DNA of 64,000 nucleotides from an uncultured Megasphaera sp. (lineage in GTDB: Bacteria > Bacillota > Negativicutes > Veillonellales > Megasphaeraceae), in the NCBI GenBank assembly GCA_934193515.1, contig CAKPVJ010000009.1:1-64000 (forward strand), given 5' to 3'. Each line of letters begins with the position of its first letter. The stretch's first letter is position 1. Below are positions 23,871 through 33,170 of this stretch, piece by piece. The position numbers and the translations under genes were made by a program. Below the pieces are notes generated by a model. It was not told the DNA's origin. It saw nothing but the letters and a program-made list of their open reading frames with translations, and made no database searches.

Positions 23871-25067
23871 TTATTTTAATTTAGCGATTTCTTCTTTCAA
23901 TACGTCTGCTAAGCGTTTAATGCCTTCTACGATGCGGTCTTCCGGCATGTTGGAATAGTTAAGACGGAAATGGTTGGCATTGCCGCCGTTAGGATAGAAC
24001 GCAGTTCCTGGTACATAGGCAACTTTTTTATCAATAACCTTCGGCATCATGGCTTTGGCATCCATGCCTTCCGGCAGTGTTACCCATGTAAACAAGCCGC
24101 CTTCCGGATACGTGAAGGAAACACCTTCGGGGAAGTATTTTTTCATGGAATCATACATCAGCGTGCGGCGTTTGCCGTACAAGTTGCGGATTTCCTGTAC
24201 ATGTGCATCCAAATCAAACATATCCATATAGTAGGAAACCTGGCGCTGTGCGAAGGAAGAAGACTGTAAATCTACAGTCTGTTTCAGCATAACCGCTTTT
24301 TCAAGGATTTCCGGAGCGGCAACCATCCAGCCAAGACGAAGGCCCGGCATGAGGATTTTGGAGAAGGAACCGAAGAAAATAACGTTGCCTTTCGTATCCA
24401 TGGATTTCAATGTCGGCAGAGATTTTCCTTCATAGCGAAGTTCGCCGTACGGGTCATCTTCAATAACCGGAATATCGTGCTGGTTGATAATGTTCATAAA
24501 AGCTTTGCGGCGTTCCAGCGGCCACGTAATGCCGGTCGGATTTTGGAAATCAGGAATAACATACATCAAGCGGATGCGGTCGCCGTATTTGGCAATAATT
24601 TTATCTAATTCTTCAGGAATCATGCCTTTATCATCCGTCGGTACTTCGATAAACTGCGGGAATTTTACATTAAATGCCGTAGTAGCACCCATATATGTCG
24701 GGCTTTCTACCAAAACAATATCATCTTTATTTAAAAAGATATTGCCAAGCAGGGACAGCCCTTGCTGAGAACCAGCAGTAATAATGATATTTTCATAGCT
24801 GCAGTCCGTTTGGAAAGCTGATTTCATGCGTTCAGCAATGTGTTTACGAAGCGGCACATATCCTTCTGTCGTACTGTACTGCAAAGCCTGCCGTCCTTCT
24901 TTTTCCAAAATTGCCACATCGACTTTTTTCATGTCTTCAATCGGGAACAATTCTGGTGCTGGCAAGCCGCCGGCAAAAGAAATAATTTCTGGATTTTCTG
25001 TGACTTTCAAAATTTCACGAATGTCAGATGCGTGTAAACTTTTTGCTACTTCTGAAAACTTTACCAT
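23871..25067 (-). CDS. PLP-dependent aminotransferase, tandem paralogue
   Basis: 398 residues, very similar throughout to its neighbour at 22513 (same ISFAGGLPAPELFP, IPDFQNPTGITWPLERR, GSFSKILMPGLRLGW and C-terminal RIVEGIKRLADVLKEEI text). This is a recent gene duplication. Differences are scattered over the protein, without truncation in either copy, so both are probably functional and possibly differ in regulation or substrate. The start follows AGGAGTG. Confidence 0.88.
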   Translation of the reverse strand: MVKFSEVAKSLHASDIREILKVTENPEIISFAGGLPAPELFPIEDMKKVDVAILEKEGRQALQYSTTEGYVPLRKHIAERMKSAFQTDCSYENIIITAGSQQGLSLLGNIFLNKDDIVLVESPTYMGATTAFNVKFPQFIEVPTDDKGMIPEELDKIIAKYGDRIRLMYVIPDFQNPTGITWPLERRKAFMNIINQHDIPVIEDDPYGELRYEGKSLPTLKSMDTKGNVIFFGSFSKILMPGLRLGWMVAAPEILEKAVMLKQTVDLQSSSFAQRQVSYYMDMFDLDAHVQEIRNLYGKRRTLMYDSMKKYFPEGVSFTYPEGGLFTWVTLPEGMDAKAMMPKVIDKKVAYVPGTAFYPNGGNANHFRLNYSNMPEDRIVEGIKRLADVLKEEIAKLK

Positions 25068-25202
25068 AAAAATATCACTCCTATTCTTTTTCTTTTCTTT
25101 TATGGCTTTAATCCAATATAACTCGTTTTGTAATTATTGGAGTGCTTTTAAGTATATCACAAATATAGCATATTGGCTATGAAAATGAGAAAAAAATCAA
25201 AA

Positions 25203-25240
25203 AAAACCTTGCAGATTTAACAATTTTTCTGCAAGGTTTA
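25203..25240 (-). terminator. Terminator of the nusA-infB-ribF operon
   Basis: AAACCTTGCAG pairs with CTGCAAGGTTT and is followed by TTTTTT on the minus strand, directly at the ribF stop. Confidence 0.85.
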
Positions 25241-25243
25241 AAG

Positions 25244-26179
25244 TTAATCGTTTGCGTTAAGGAAAAATTTCCGTGCCTGTGCTTCATCCTGCTTCATTTG
25301 CTCTATCAATTCTGCAGCAGAAGCAAAGACCTTTTCACCGCGAATCCGTTTTCTAAAACGCAGGCTTACGTTCTTCCCATATAAGTCATCATGACAGTCC
25401 AGCACATGCGTTTCAATGCGCCGATACTGATTGGCAAAGGTAGGATTGCTGCCAATATTCGTCATACCCGGATGGCAGATACCATCCCAAACCAGTTCGG
25501 TAATATAGACACCGTCGGCAGGAACTGCCATTTTGACAGGAATCAACATATTCGCCGTAGGGAATCCAATCGTTCGGCCGCGATGGTCTCCCTGCACGAC
25601 TTCTCCCGTCAAGGCAAACGGCCGTCCTAAGAGATTTTCCGCTGTTTCCATGTGCCCCATTTGGACCAGTCTGCGAATGACCGTACTGCTGATAGGCGTC
25701 GCTCTGCCCGGCCGTTCCAGCAGCGTCAATGCCAACACAGGGATATGATACGCTGCCATAAATTGTTTCAGTGTTTCTGTATTGCCGGCCGCTTTGGCCC
25801 CATAGGTAAAATTAGAACCGACAACGACAGCCGAAGGATGAATATATTGGAGCAGCTGCCGGCAAAATGATTCCGGCGATTCTTTGAGCAAATGCTTTGT
25901 CATGGGCAGCAGGACAAGACCATCAATGCCCACGGCTGCAATATATTCTTCTTTTTGTTCCACTGTCGCCAATCTTGCTGGTTCCTTATCCGGACAAAGA
26001 ACCGAAAAAGGATGGGCTCCAAACGTGACGACCATGGCTTTTACACCTTTTTGAGCCGCTTTTTCCATTGCCGTTTTCATGACCATTTGATGTCCCAAAT
26101 GCACGCCGTCAAAGGTTCCCAAGGCAACAACTGCACCGCAGCAATCTGTTATTTCCTGAAATGAATGGAATATTTGCAT
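25244..26179 (-). CDS. ribF: Bifunctional riboflavin kinase / FAD synthetase
   Basis: 311 residues. It phosphorylates riboflavin to FMN and adenylylates FMN to FAD. The N-terminal nucleotidyl-transferase domain has ALGTFDGVHLGHQ (HxGH-like) and STVIRRLVQMG (RxxS/T region); the C-terminal kinase domain has GEVVQGDHRGRTIGFPTANM. Last gene of the operon, 14 bp after truB. Start after GAGGTGG. Confidence 0.95.
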   Translation of the reverse strand: MQIFHSFQEITDCCGAVVALGTFDGVHLGHQMVMKTAMEKAAQKGVKAMVVTFGAHPFSVLCPDKEPARLATVEQKEEYIAAVGIDGLVLLPMTKHLLKESPESFCRQLLQYIHPSAVVVGSNFTYGAKAAGNTETLKQFMAAYHIPVLALTLLERPGRATPISSTVIRRLVQMGHMETAENLLGRPFALTGEVVQGDHRGRTIGFPTANMLIPVKMAVPADGVYITELVWDGICHPGMTNIGSNPTFANQYRRIETHVLDCHDDLYGKNVSLRFRKRIRGEKVFASAAELIEQMKQDEAQARKFFLNAND

Positions 26180-26193
26180 GATTCATTACCACC

Positions 26194-27075
26194 TCACCAT
26201 ACATCCGCAAACATCTTATGAGGACGAATGACGTGATGTTCTTTATCAAAATGCGCAATACCTGCTAATTGCTGCGCTGGGGTATATATACGCAGTACCG
26301 TCCCGTCAGCCAAGCCTTTGCCAGCAAAGGGAACAGCCCGTCCCTGCAATAAAAACGTACATTTTTCTGTGCTGCATGTTACTTTTTTCAGTTCTTGAAT
26401 AGCCATGTCGGCAGGAAGTACATACGCTTCCGGATTTTTTTCAATTTCTTCCAGCGTCGCCGCTTGGGATATATCAAATAATCCAGCCCGTACCCGCACC
26501 AAATAGGTCATGCAGGCATAGGTGCCCAGCTTTTCTCCTATATCCCGAATCAGAGAACGAATATAGGTTCCTTTCGAACAAGTAGCCGCTAAGACGCCTC
26601 TGCCGTGGTCATAGGACAGCAGCCGAATTTCATGAATGGTAACCTGCCGCACCGGCAAGGTAAAATCCGCATGCTGACGAGCCAGTTTATACGCTTTGAC
26701 ACCGTTAACATTGATCGCAGAATACCGCGACGGCGTTTGCTCTATCTCACCGGCAAACGTTTGAATAACCGCATTGACTGCATCAAAACTAAGCAGCGGC
26801 ACCGGCGCCTGCGCTACAACTTCACCGGTACTGTCTTCTGTGTCTGTAGCCAATCCCAAGGCAAATTCGGCATGATAGGTTTTGACGCTGCTGTCTCCGT
26901 ATTCAATCAATCTCGTAGCCTGTCCCAGATAGACTGGCAGCACGCCGGCTGCCAACGGATCTAAGGTCCCGGCATGCCCTATTTTTTTCATATGGTATAT
27001 GCGGCGCAGCTGACCAATCACATCATGACTCGACATGCCTGTTGGTTTTACTACGTTGACGATTCCGTTTATCAT
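26194..27075 (-). CDS. truB: tRNA pseudouridine-55 synthase
   Basis: 293 residues. It makes pseudouridine at position 55 of the tRNA T loop. The catalytic aspartate is in GHAGTLDPLAAGVLPV, preceded by KPTGMSSHDVI; RYSAINVNGVKAYKLAR and CSKGTYIRSLIRDIGEKLG are also typical, and a PUA-like C-terminus follows. Overlaps the end of nrnA by ATGA. Confidence 0.96.
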   Translation of the reverse strand: MINGIVNVVKPTGMSSHDVIGQLRRIYHMKKIGHAGTLDPLAAGVLPVYLGQATRLIEYGDSSVKTYHAEFALGLATDTEDSTGEVVAQAPVPLLSFDAVNAVIQTFAGEIEQTPSRYSAINVNGVKAYKLARQHADFTLPVRQVTIHEIRLLSYDHGRGVLAATCSKGTYIRSLIRDIGEKLGTYACMTYLVRVRAGLFDISQAATLEEIEKNPEAYVLPADMAIQELKKVTCSTEKCTFLLQGRAVPFAGKGLADGTVLRIYTPAQQLAGIAHFDKEHHVIRPHKMFADVW

Positions 27076-28016
27076 ATCGTTTTTAAAATTTCCTTCACTA
27101 CCATTTTTTTTGCTTCATCCAACGGGGCAGCAATCGTGCATCCAGCCGCCCGGACATGGCCGCCGCCGCCAAAGACAGCCGCTATGGCATTGACATCTAC
27201 CGTTTTGGAACGCAGGCTGACTCTGGTTTCGGATTCATTGATAAATTTGACCGTAAAGGCAGCATCTACGCCTTTGACACTGCGCACATAATCAATATAG
27301 CTGCCAGTGTGTTCGCCTGTATACTGCAGCAGTTCCGGCGTAAACGCTAAACCAGCTACGGTATTGTTGCCAAACAGCTCAATATGCCGCAGCACTTCGG
27401 AAAGAGCCTGCAGTTTGGCAAGCGAACGGGCTTCCAAGTGTTCAGAAATAATGTTCGGACGCGCGCCGGCATCGACCAGCGCCGCTGCCATCCGTAAGGT
27501 GTGTCCTGTCGTATTGCTGAATTTAAAAAAGCCGCTGTCTGTCGCAATCGCCAAATACAATGCATCGGCCCATGCGGCATCGATAGGCACGTTCCATGCT
27601 AAAAAGAGGTCGGTTAAAATTTCACCGGCTGCGGCAAAGTCCGGACGGATATATTCCCAATCAGCAAAATGCTGATTGGAAATATGATGGTCTATATTCA
27701 AAACTTTTCCTTTGGCCAGGGAAGCCGCTGCCCCTAATCGCTTCATGTCGGTAGCATCCAATACTACCGTAAGCCAGGAATCATCTGTCTGAACTGCATC
27801 CGGTTTTTGAATAGCCGCATAGTCTTTTAAAAAGCTGAATTTTTCATCCACGTCGTCATCCAAAACGACAACAACCTCTTTTTGCAGTGAACGCAGCCAG
27901 CCGTACAAGGCCAAGGTACTGCCAATGGCATCTCCATCCGGACTGACATGCGCCGTGACAACAATATGGTCATAGTGTTCCAATACGCGGCGTATTTCTT
28001 GTATTGAAGAATTCAT
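27072..28016 (-). CDS. nrnA: DHH-family phosphoesterase, NrnA-like oligoribonuclease / pAp phosphatase
   Basis: 314 residues. The DHH domain has HVSPDGDAIGSTLALYG, VVLDATDMKRLG and NIDHHISNQHFADW; the DHHA1 domain ends with FGGGGHVRAAGC, which binds the substrate nucleotide. These enzymes degrade nanoRNAs and hydrolyse pAp. Its place between rbfA and truB is the standard Firmicute order. Confidence 0.92.
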   Translation of the reverse strand: MNSSIQEIRRVLEHYDHIVVTAHVSPDGDAIGSTLALYGWLRSLQKEVVVVLDDDVDEKFSFLKDYAAIQKPDAVQTDDSWLTVVLDATDMKRLGAAASLAKGKVLNIDHHISNQHFADWEYIRPDFAAAGEILTDLFLAWNVPIDAAWADALYLAIATDSGFFKFSNTTGHTLRMAAALVDAGARPNIISEHLEARSLAKLQALSEVLRHIELFGNNTVAGLAFTPELLQYTGEHTGSYIDYVRSVKGVDAAFTVKFINESETRVSLRSKTVDVNAIAAVFGGGGHVRAAGCTIAAPLDEAKKMVVKEILKTI

Positions 28017-28021
28017 ATGTT

Positions 28022-28369
28022 TTAGTCCTTCTTTTCAATGTCACGAAGAATTTTATCAATCTTCATGCCATAATCCAAAGATGTATCTTCTTTAAACTCA
28101 ATCGTCGGTGAATAGCGAATTCCCAAACGCCGTCCCACTTCTGTACGAATATAGCCTGTCGCATGTTTTAACGCTTTCATCGTATCTTGTTTTTCTTCCG
28201 GTTTACCAAAGAGACTGACATATACGGTTGCTTCACGTAAATCACCAGTAATCCGCGCATCAGTAACTGTAACAAAACCAAGGCGGGGATCTTTTAATTC
28301 ACGAAGCAGGATGTTGGAAACTTCCTGCTTGATGAATTCTTGTATTTTACGAACTCGTAATTCTCCCAT
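28022..28369 (-). CDS. rbfA: 30S ribosome-binding factor A
   Basis: 115 residues, KH-like fold. It helps mature the 5' end of 16S rRNA on the 30S subunit. Typical text includes RVRKIQEFIKQEVSNIL, KDPRLGFVTVTDARITGDL and GRRLGIRYSPTIEFKEDTS. Follows infB. Confidence 0.95.
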   Translation of the reverse strand: MGELRVRKIQEFIKQEVSNILLRELKDPRLGFVTVTDARITGDLREATVYVSLFGKPEEKQDTMKALKHATGYIRTEVGRRLGIRYSPTIEFKEDTSLDYGMKIDKILRDIEKKD

Positions 28370-28385
28370 AATTCTTTATCCTCAC

Positions 28386-30821
28386 TTATTCCGGTTCTAC
28401 TTCTACCATTTCATACGCTTCGATTTCATCGCCTTCTTTTATGTCGCGATATTTGTCAAGCGTAATGCCGCATTCGTAACCGGAAGCAACTTCTTTTACA
28501 TCATCTTTAAAACGACGGAGACCGTCAATTTCTCCTTCATGAACAACAATACCATTGCGAATCAAGCGGATTTTGGACGTGCTGGTAATTTTTCCTTCTT
28601 TGACATAGGAGCCGCCAACAATGACTTTCGGCGTTGTAATGACTTTGCGGACTTCTGCGCGGCCGATAATCTTTTCTTCGTATTTCTTTTCCATCATGCC
28701 TTTGATAGCCGCTTCGACATCATTGATAGCATCGTAAATAACACGATACATACGCATATCGACGTTTTCATGTTCGGCTGCCTTACGAGCTGCCGCATCC
28801 GGCCGAACGTTAAAGCCAATGATAATCGCATTGGATGCAGAAGCCAGCATGATATCGGATTCGGTAATGGCACCGACGCCGGCATGTACAATAGAAATAC
28901 GAACTTCGTCGCTCTTGATGGCAAGCAGCGACTGGCTCAATGCTTCTACAGAGCCCTGAACGTCCCCTTTGACAATCAGCGGCAGTTCTTTCAGTTCACC
29001 CTGCTGAATTTGGTTGAACAAGTCATCGAGCGTAACTTTGGCGTTGACATGAAGTTCTGAAGAACGTTTCTTTTCCATACGTTTTTCAGCGACGCTGCGC
29101 GCCGTTTTTTCGTCTGTTACATCCAAAATATCGCCGGCTTCCGGCACATCGTTCAAGCCCAAAATTTCTACAGGGAAGGACGGTTCTGCCTTCTTAACCC
29201 GTTCGCCGCGTTCGTTGGTCATGGCACGAACTTTACCGAAGCACGGGCCGACAATAATCGTATCGCCTACATGAAGCGTACCTTTTTGGATCAATACGGA
29301 AGCCACCGGGCCGCGGCCTTTATCCAGTTTCGCTTCAATGACAACCCCTTGCGCCGGACGGTTCGGGTTGGCTTTTAATTCGGATACTTCTGCCAATACC
29401 AAAATATTTTCCAGTAAGTCATCCAAGCCGATTTTTTTGTGCGCTGAAACAGGAACCATAATCGTGTCGCCGCCCCAGTCTTCACTAATCAAGCCGTATT
29501 CGGTCAGCTGCTGCATGACATGTTCCGGATTGGCACTTTCTTTATCAATTTTGTTAATAGCTACAATAATCGGTACCCCTGCCGATTTGGCATGGTTGAT
29601 AGATTCGATAGTCTGCGGCATGACACCGTCGTCAGCAGCTACTACCAAAACGGCAATATCTGTTACCTGGGCGCCGCGGGCACGCATAGCCGTGAAGGCT
29701 TCATGGCCCGGCGTATCCATAAAGGTGATTTTTTTGCCCTGATACCGAACCTGATATGCACCAATATGCTGCGTAATGCCGCCTGCTTCATGGCTGGTGA
29801 CATTGGTCTGGCGGATAGCATCCAGCAGACTGGTCTTGCCATGGTCAACATGGCCCATGATCGTAACGACAGGCGGACGTACTTTCAAGGTTTCCGGTGG
29901 ATCGACAATTTCTTCAAGTTCTGTCGGGTCTTCCGGCGGTGCTTCCTTCGTAACGGCAACGCCAAATTCATCGGCAATCAACGAAGCTGTTTCATAATCG
30001 ATTTCCTGATTGATGGTTGCCATAATGCCGCCCATCAAAAGTTTTTTGATAACTTCCCCAACTTCGCGGCCTAAGCGTTCTGCAAAGTCTTTGACGATAA
30101 TCGTTTCCGGCAGTTCAATAGATGTCGGGTAATTTTTCTTTTTAGCAGCTTCTGCATGCTGCGTCTGCTGCGGCTGATTTTTGTGATTTTTATTTTTATG
30201 CTTTCCCTTGTTCAATACGTTGGACAGCAGCGTATGCGGTCTGTTTTTCCCGCCCTGGCTGCCGCGGTTTGCATTCTGCCCTCGTTTGTTGCGTTTATTG
30301 TCTGAACGATTGCTGCTGTCACCGCCGCCCTGCTGTGTACGGCCGAAAAACTTAGTGCGCTTGCCATCACCAGAACCGCCTTGTTTCGTGTCATTTTGAC
30401 GATTGGAACGGCCCTGCTGGCTGCCAGCGCTCTGCGTTTTGTCTTTACGTATATTGGAGTTGTTTTTGGCATTGCGGTTTGCTGGTTGTCCCTGGCGTTT
30501 TCCGCTGTTAGTCCGTTCATTTCGTCCTTGTTTCGTGTTATTTCCCTGATTATTTTGGCGTTCCTGATGTTTTCCTTGCGTTGCGCGGCTGTTATCGTTC
30601 ACTTTTCGGCTAGTTCCTTCCATTCCTTTTTTGGCTTCTGCCACTTTTTTATCTTTATCATTTTGTTTCGACTTCTTAAAAGACGTATCCAAAATGGATT
30701 TCATTTTATCATCGATACCGGTAAAATTGCCGGCCTTGATATTATGGTCTCCTAATACCTTGATGACAGTTTTGGCTGACACGCCGTAGTCCTTTGCTGC
30801 TTCATATACTCGTTTCGTCAT
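28386..30821 (-). CDS. infB: Translation initiation factor IF-2
   Basis: 811 residues. It delivers fMet-tRNA to the ribosome. A short N-terminal helical domain (1-50) is followed by a low-complexity linker rich in Lys, Asn, Gln and Gly (about 55-225). The G domain has GHVDHGKTSLLD, the switch-II DTPGHEAF and the NKID motif; domains 2-4 complete the chain, ending in EAYEMVEVEPE. The linker composition is typical of the protein in this group. GGGGGTAAC precedes the ATG. Confidence 0.97.
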   Translation of the reverse strand: MTKRVYEAAKDYGVSAKTVIKVLGDHNIKAGNFTGIDDKMKSILDTSFKKSKQNDKDKKVAEAKKGMEGTSRKVNDNSRATQGKHQERQNNQGNNTKQGRNERTNSGKRQGQPANRNAKNNSNIRKDKTQSAGSQQGRSNRQNDTKQGGSGDGKRTKFFGRTQQGGGDSSNRSDNKRNKRGQNANRGSQGGKNRPHTLLSNVLNKGKHKNKNHKNQPQQTQHAEAAKKKNYPTSIELPETIIVKDFAERLGREVGEVIKKLLMGGIMATINQEIDYETASLIADEFGVAVTKEAPPEDPTELEEIVDPPETLKVRPPVVTIMGHVDHGKTSLLDAIRQTNVTSHEAGGITQHIGAYQVRYQGKKITFMDTPGHEAFTAMRARGAQVTDIAVLVVAADDGVMPQTIESINHAKSAGVPIIVAINKIDKESANPEHVMQQLTEYGLISEDWGGDTIMVPVSAHKKIGLDDLLENILVLAEVSELKANPNRPAQGVVIEAKLDKGRGPVASVLIQKGTLHVGDTIIVGPCFGKVRAMTNERGERVKKAEPSFPVEILGLNDVPEAGDILDVTDEKTARSVAEKRMEKKRSSELHVNAKVTLDDLFNQIQQGELKELPLIVKGDVQGSVEALSQSLLAIKSDEVRISIVHAGVGAITESDIMLASASNAIIIGFNVRPDAAARKAAEHENVDMRMYRVIYDAINDVEAAIKGMMEKKYEEKIIGRAEVRKVITTPKVIVGGSYVKEGKITSTSKIRLIRNGIVVHEGEIDGLRRFKDDVKEVASGYECGITLDKYRDIKEGDEIEAYEMVEVEPE

Positions 30822-31148
30822 CTAGTTACCCCCTTTATCCATCGTTTTCATCACTTTGGCAATCGCTTTGGCAAATCCTGCATCTGTCAGTAAAACGACA
30901 ACGTTCTGCATCTTGCCTACAGCCTGCCCCAATTCTTCTTTTGTGAATATATCTATCACTGTAATTCCTTTTCGCTGTGCCAGGCGGCGGTATTTTTCTA
31001 CATTATCACTGCCGCCGTCATATGCTAAAAACAGCATGGGAACTGTATGTTTTTTTAAATGATTCGCTGCTGCAAAATCACCGCAGATGGTCTTACGAGC
31101 CCGATAAGCCAGTCCCAACAGGCCGCTTATCCGTTCCTGCGCCGTCAT
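30822..31148 (-). CDS. L7Ae/L30e-family RNA-binding protein YlxQ
   Basis: 108 residues with the L7Ae/L30e fold (GLLGLAYRARKTICGDFAAA, and VVLLTDAGFAKAIAKVMK at the C-terminus). The YlxQ family is encoded in nearly all Firmicute nusA-infB operons and probably binds kink-turn RNA. Overlaps ylxR and stops just before the infB start codon. Confidence 0.88.
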   Translation of the reverse strand: MTAQERISGLLGLAYRARKTICGDFAAANHLKKHTVPMLFLAYDGGSDNVEKYRRLAQRKGITVIDIFTKEELGQAVGKMQNVVVLLTDAGFAKAIAKVMKTMDKGGN

Positions 31149-31405
31149 GATAATTCCTGCCGCAGACTTTCATAAATATCGTCTGATACGTTTGTCTTCA
31201 GCGACCGTTCCAGCCGATGTTCTTTATAGGCTTTTTCCAGGCAGTCCGGGTTTTGGCAAATATACACGCCGCGGCCTGACTTTTTGCCGGTTTTATCAAT
31301 TTCAACGGCTCCTTCCGGCGTGCGGACGATGCGAATCATTTCTTTTTTGCTTTTTTGTTCCTGACAGCCGGCACAGACACGGAGCGGTATTTTTTTCTTT
31401 TTCAT
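31145..31405 (-). CDS. YlxR-family (DUF448) RNA-binding protein
   Basis: 86 residues. Contains the family's RVCAGCQEQKSKKEMIRIVR and GRGVYICQNPDCLEKAYKE. YlxR proteins are nucleic-acid binding, and reports link them to RNase P or regulation. Overlaps ylxQ by 4 bp and follows nusA. Confidence 0.92.
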   Translation of the reverse strand: MKKKKIPLRVCAGCQEQKSKKEMIRIVRTPEGAVEIDKTGKKSGRGVYICQNPDCLEKAYKEHRLERSLKTNVSDDIYESLRQELS

Positions 31406-31414
31406 AAGCGCCTC

Positions 31415-32557
31415 CTATTCCTGTGCATCAGTCGGATTGTCCGACGGCAGAGCCAAGTCGCTTAAAATATCCATATCTGCATCCGTTGGTTCAGCAGCTT
31501 CTTCGATATGTGCTTCTGCGGCTTCCTGTGCCTGGCTTTCACTCTTTATGTCAATTTTCCAATTTGTCAATTTAGCGGCCAGCCGTGCATTTTGCCCAGC
31601 CTTGCCAATAGCCAGCGACAGCTGATAATCCGGTACGACTACGCTGGATGATTTATCCGATTCATCAACGGTAACAGAGATAACCTGCGCCGGGCTCAGG
31701 GCATTGGCAATATAAACAGCCGGATCTTCGTCCCATTTGACAATGTCAATCTTTTCATTCTGCAGTTCTGTGACGATATTTTGGACGCGCGTACCTTTCG
31801 GCCCTACACAAGCGCCGACAGAATCTACATTTTCGTCGCGTGAATAGACAGCGATTTTAGAGCGGCGGCCCGGTTCTCTGGCAACGGATTTTAATTCCAC
31901 AACGCCTTCATAAATTTCAGGCACTTCCAATTCAAACAGACGCTTCAACAATCCCGGATGGGTACGGGATACAAGAATTTGTGCCCCTTTGGTCGTCTTT
32001 CTGACTTCGACGACATAGCATTTAATACGCTGGCCAACAGCGTAATTTTCTGTAGGAATCTGTTCCGATACGGGAAGTACGGCTTCCGCTTTGCCTAAAT
32101 CCACATAGACGTTGCGGTTTTCAATACGCTGAATAAGGCCCGTAATAATGTCATCAGTGCGATTGTAAAATTCATCATATACAATATTGCGTTCTGCTTC
32201 ACGAAGGCGCTGAATCATGACCTGTTTTGCTGCCTGCGCTGCAATGCGGCCAAAATTATCCGGCGTAACATCGACATTGACTACATCGCCGACTTCATAT
32301 TCCGGATTGATTTTTCTGGCGTCTTCCAAGGAAATTTCATTATGGGGATTTTCCACTTCATCCACAACTGTTTGGGCTGCGACGATGCGGTAGTCACCAG
32401 TTTCACGGTTCAATTCTACATCCGCAATCGGATTGGCTTCCGGTTCTTTCTTATACGCCGTAATCAATACCGCTTCCAGCGAATCACAGATAACGTCGGT
32501 TGAAACCCCTTTCTCTTTAGATAAAAAAGCAATAGCATTCAGCAATTCTTTATTCAC
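31415..32557 (-). CDS. nusA: Transcription termination/antitermination factor NusA
   Basis: 380 residues. N-terminal RNA polymerase-binding domain (1-125), then S1 (VYVDLGKAEAVLPVSEQIP) and two KH domains (GPKGTRVQNIVTELQNEKID and AIGKAGQNARLAAKLTNWKID), and an acidic tail. The GTG at 32557 is chosen because GGAGGG lies 6 bases before it and the product begins MNKELLNAIAFLSKEKG; an ATG five codons earlier overlaps that site. Confidence 0.95.
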   Translation of the reverse strand: MNKELLNAIAFLSKEKGVSTDVICDSLEAVLITAYKKEPEANPIADVELNRETGDYRIVAAQTVVDEVENPHNEISLEDARKINPEYEVGDVVNVDVTPDNFGRIAAQAAKQVMIQRLREAERNIVYDEFYNRTDDIITGLIQRIENRNVYVDLGKAEAVLPVSEQIPTENYAVGQRIKCYVVEVRKTTKGAQILVSRTHPGLLKRLFELEVPEIYEGVVELKSVAREPGRRSKIAVYSRDENVDSVGACVGPKGTRVQNIVTELQNEKIDIVKWDEDPAVYIANALSPAQVISVTVDESDKSSSVVVPDYQLSLAIGKAGQNARLAAKLTNWKIDIKSESQAQEAAEAHIEEAAEPTDADMDILSDLALPSDNPTDAQE

Positions 32558-32571
32558 GTTTACACCCTCCA

Positions 32572-33042
32572 TTAAAAATCAATATGCAAGCGAATCTGCG
32601 ATATATCTTTCAGTGTCAATGTTTCTTCTTGTTCATCAATGCGTACTGTTACGGTACCGTCTTCATTTTTTCGTACCAACTCAGCCACTAAATCCTTGGT
32701 TCCTTTATATGGTTTAAAAAAGTGAATATCTACAGTACGTCCTGCATAACGGATGAAGTCCTTATCTTTTTTCAAAATACGGTCCAGCCCCGGCGAAGAT
32801 ACTTCCAACAAATAATTATCCTGTATTGGGTCTTTTTCATCCAGCACCTTGCTTAATTTTTCACTGACGCGCTGACAGTCTTCCAAATCCACACCGCCGT
32901 CTTTGTCGATAAACACACGCAAATACCAGTTTTTCTCCCGCACATATTCCACATCAACCAGTTCCAATGCGGTTCCGGCTATTATTTGTTCTACTTCTTG
33001 GGCAATTAAATCTTCAATATGTTCACGTCTCATCCTATTCAC
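32572..33042 (-). CDS. rimP: Ribosome maturation factor RimP
   Basis: 156 residues. It assists 30S assembly. Typical text: LELVDVEYVREKNWYLRVFIDK, GVDLEDCQRVSEKLSKVLDE and YLLEVSSPGLDRILKKDKDF. GTG start at 33042 with AAAGGA. First gene of the rimP-nusA-infB-ribF operon. Confidence 0.95.
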   Translation of the reverse strand: MNRMRREHIEDLIAQEVEQIIAGTALELVDVEYVREKNWYLRVFIDKDGGVDLEDCQRVSEKLSKVLDEKDPIQDNYLLEVSSPGLDRILKKDKDFIRYAGRTVDIHFFKPYKGTKDLVAELVRKNEDGTVTVRIDEQEETLTLKDISQIRLHIDF

Positions 33043-33076
33043 CAGCTATCCTTTTAAATTCGTGTAGGTAAAAGTT

Positions 33077-33100
33077 AAGAGTGGGCTTACACCCACTCTT
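33077..33100 (-). terminator. Hairpin in the rimP leader or after the upstream gene
   Basis: Perfect 9-bp stem AAGAGTGGG/CCCACTCTT with a 6-nt loop, then AACTTTTACC on the minus strand. It is downstream of the promoter at 33126, so it could attenuate the operon; it could also end the 33171 gene. The T-run is weak. Confidence 0.45.
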
Positions 33101-33125
33101 CATCAATCAAACCTAAATTACTTTT

Positions 33126-33154
33126 AGTATACCACTTGGCCCTCGTTCTGACAA
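33126..33154 (-). promoter_or_regulatory. Promoter of the rimP-nusA-infB operon
   Basis: Minus-strand TTGTCA (33149-33154), 17 bp, TATACT (33126-33131), located between the 33171 gene and rimP. Confidence 0.65.
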
Positions 33155-33170
33155 CGTTGTCAAGCAGAAA

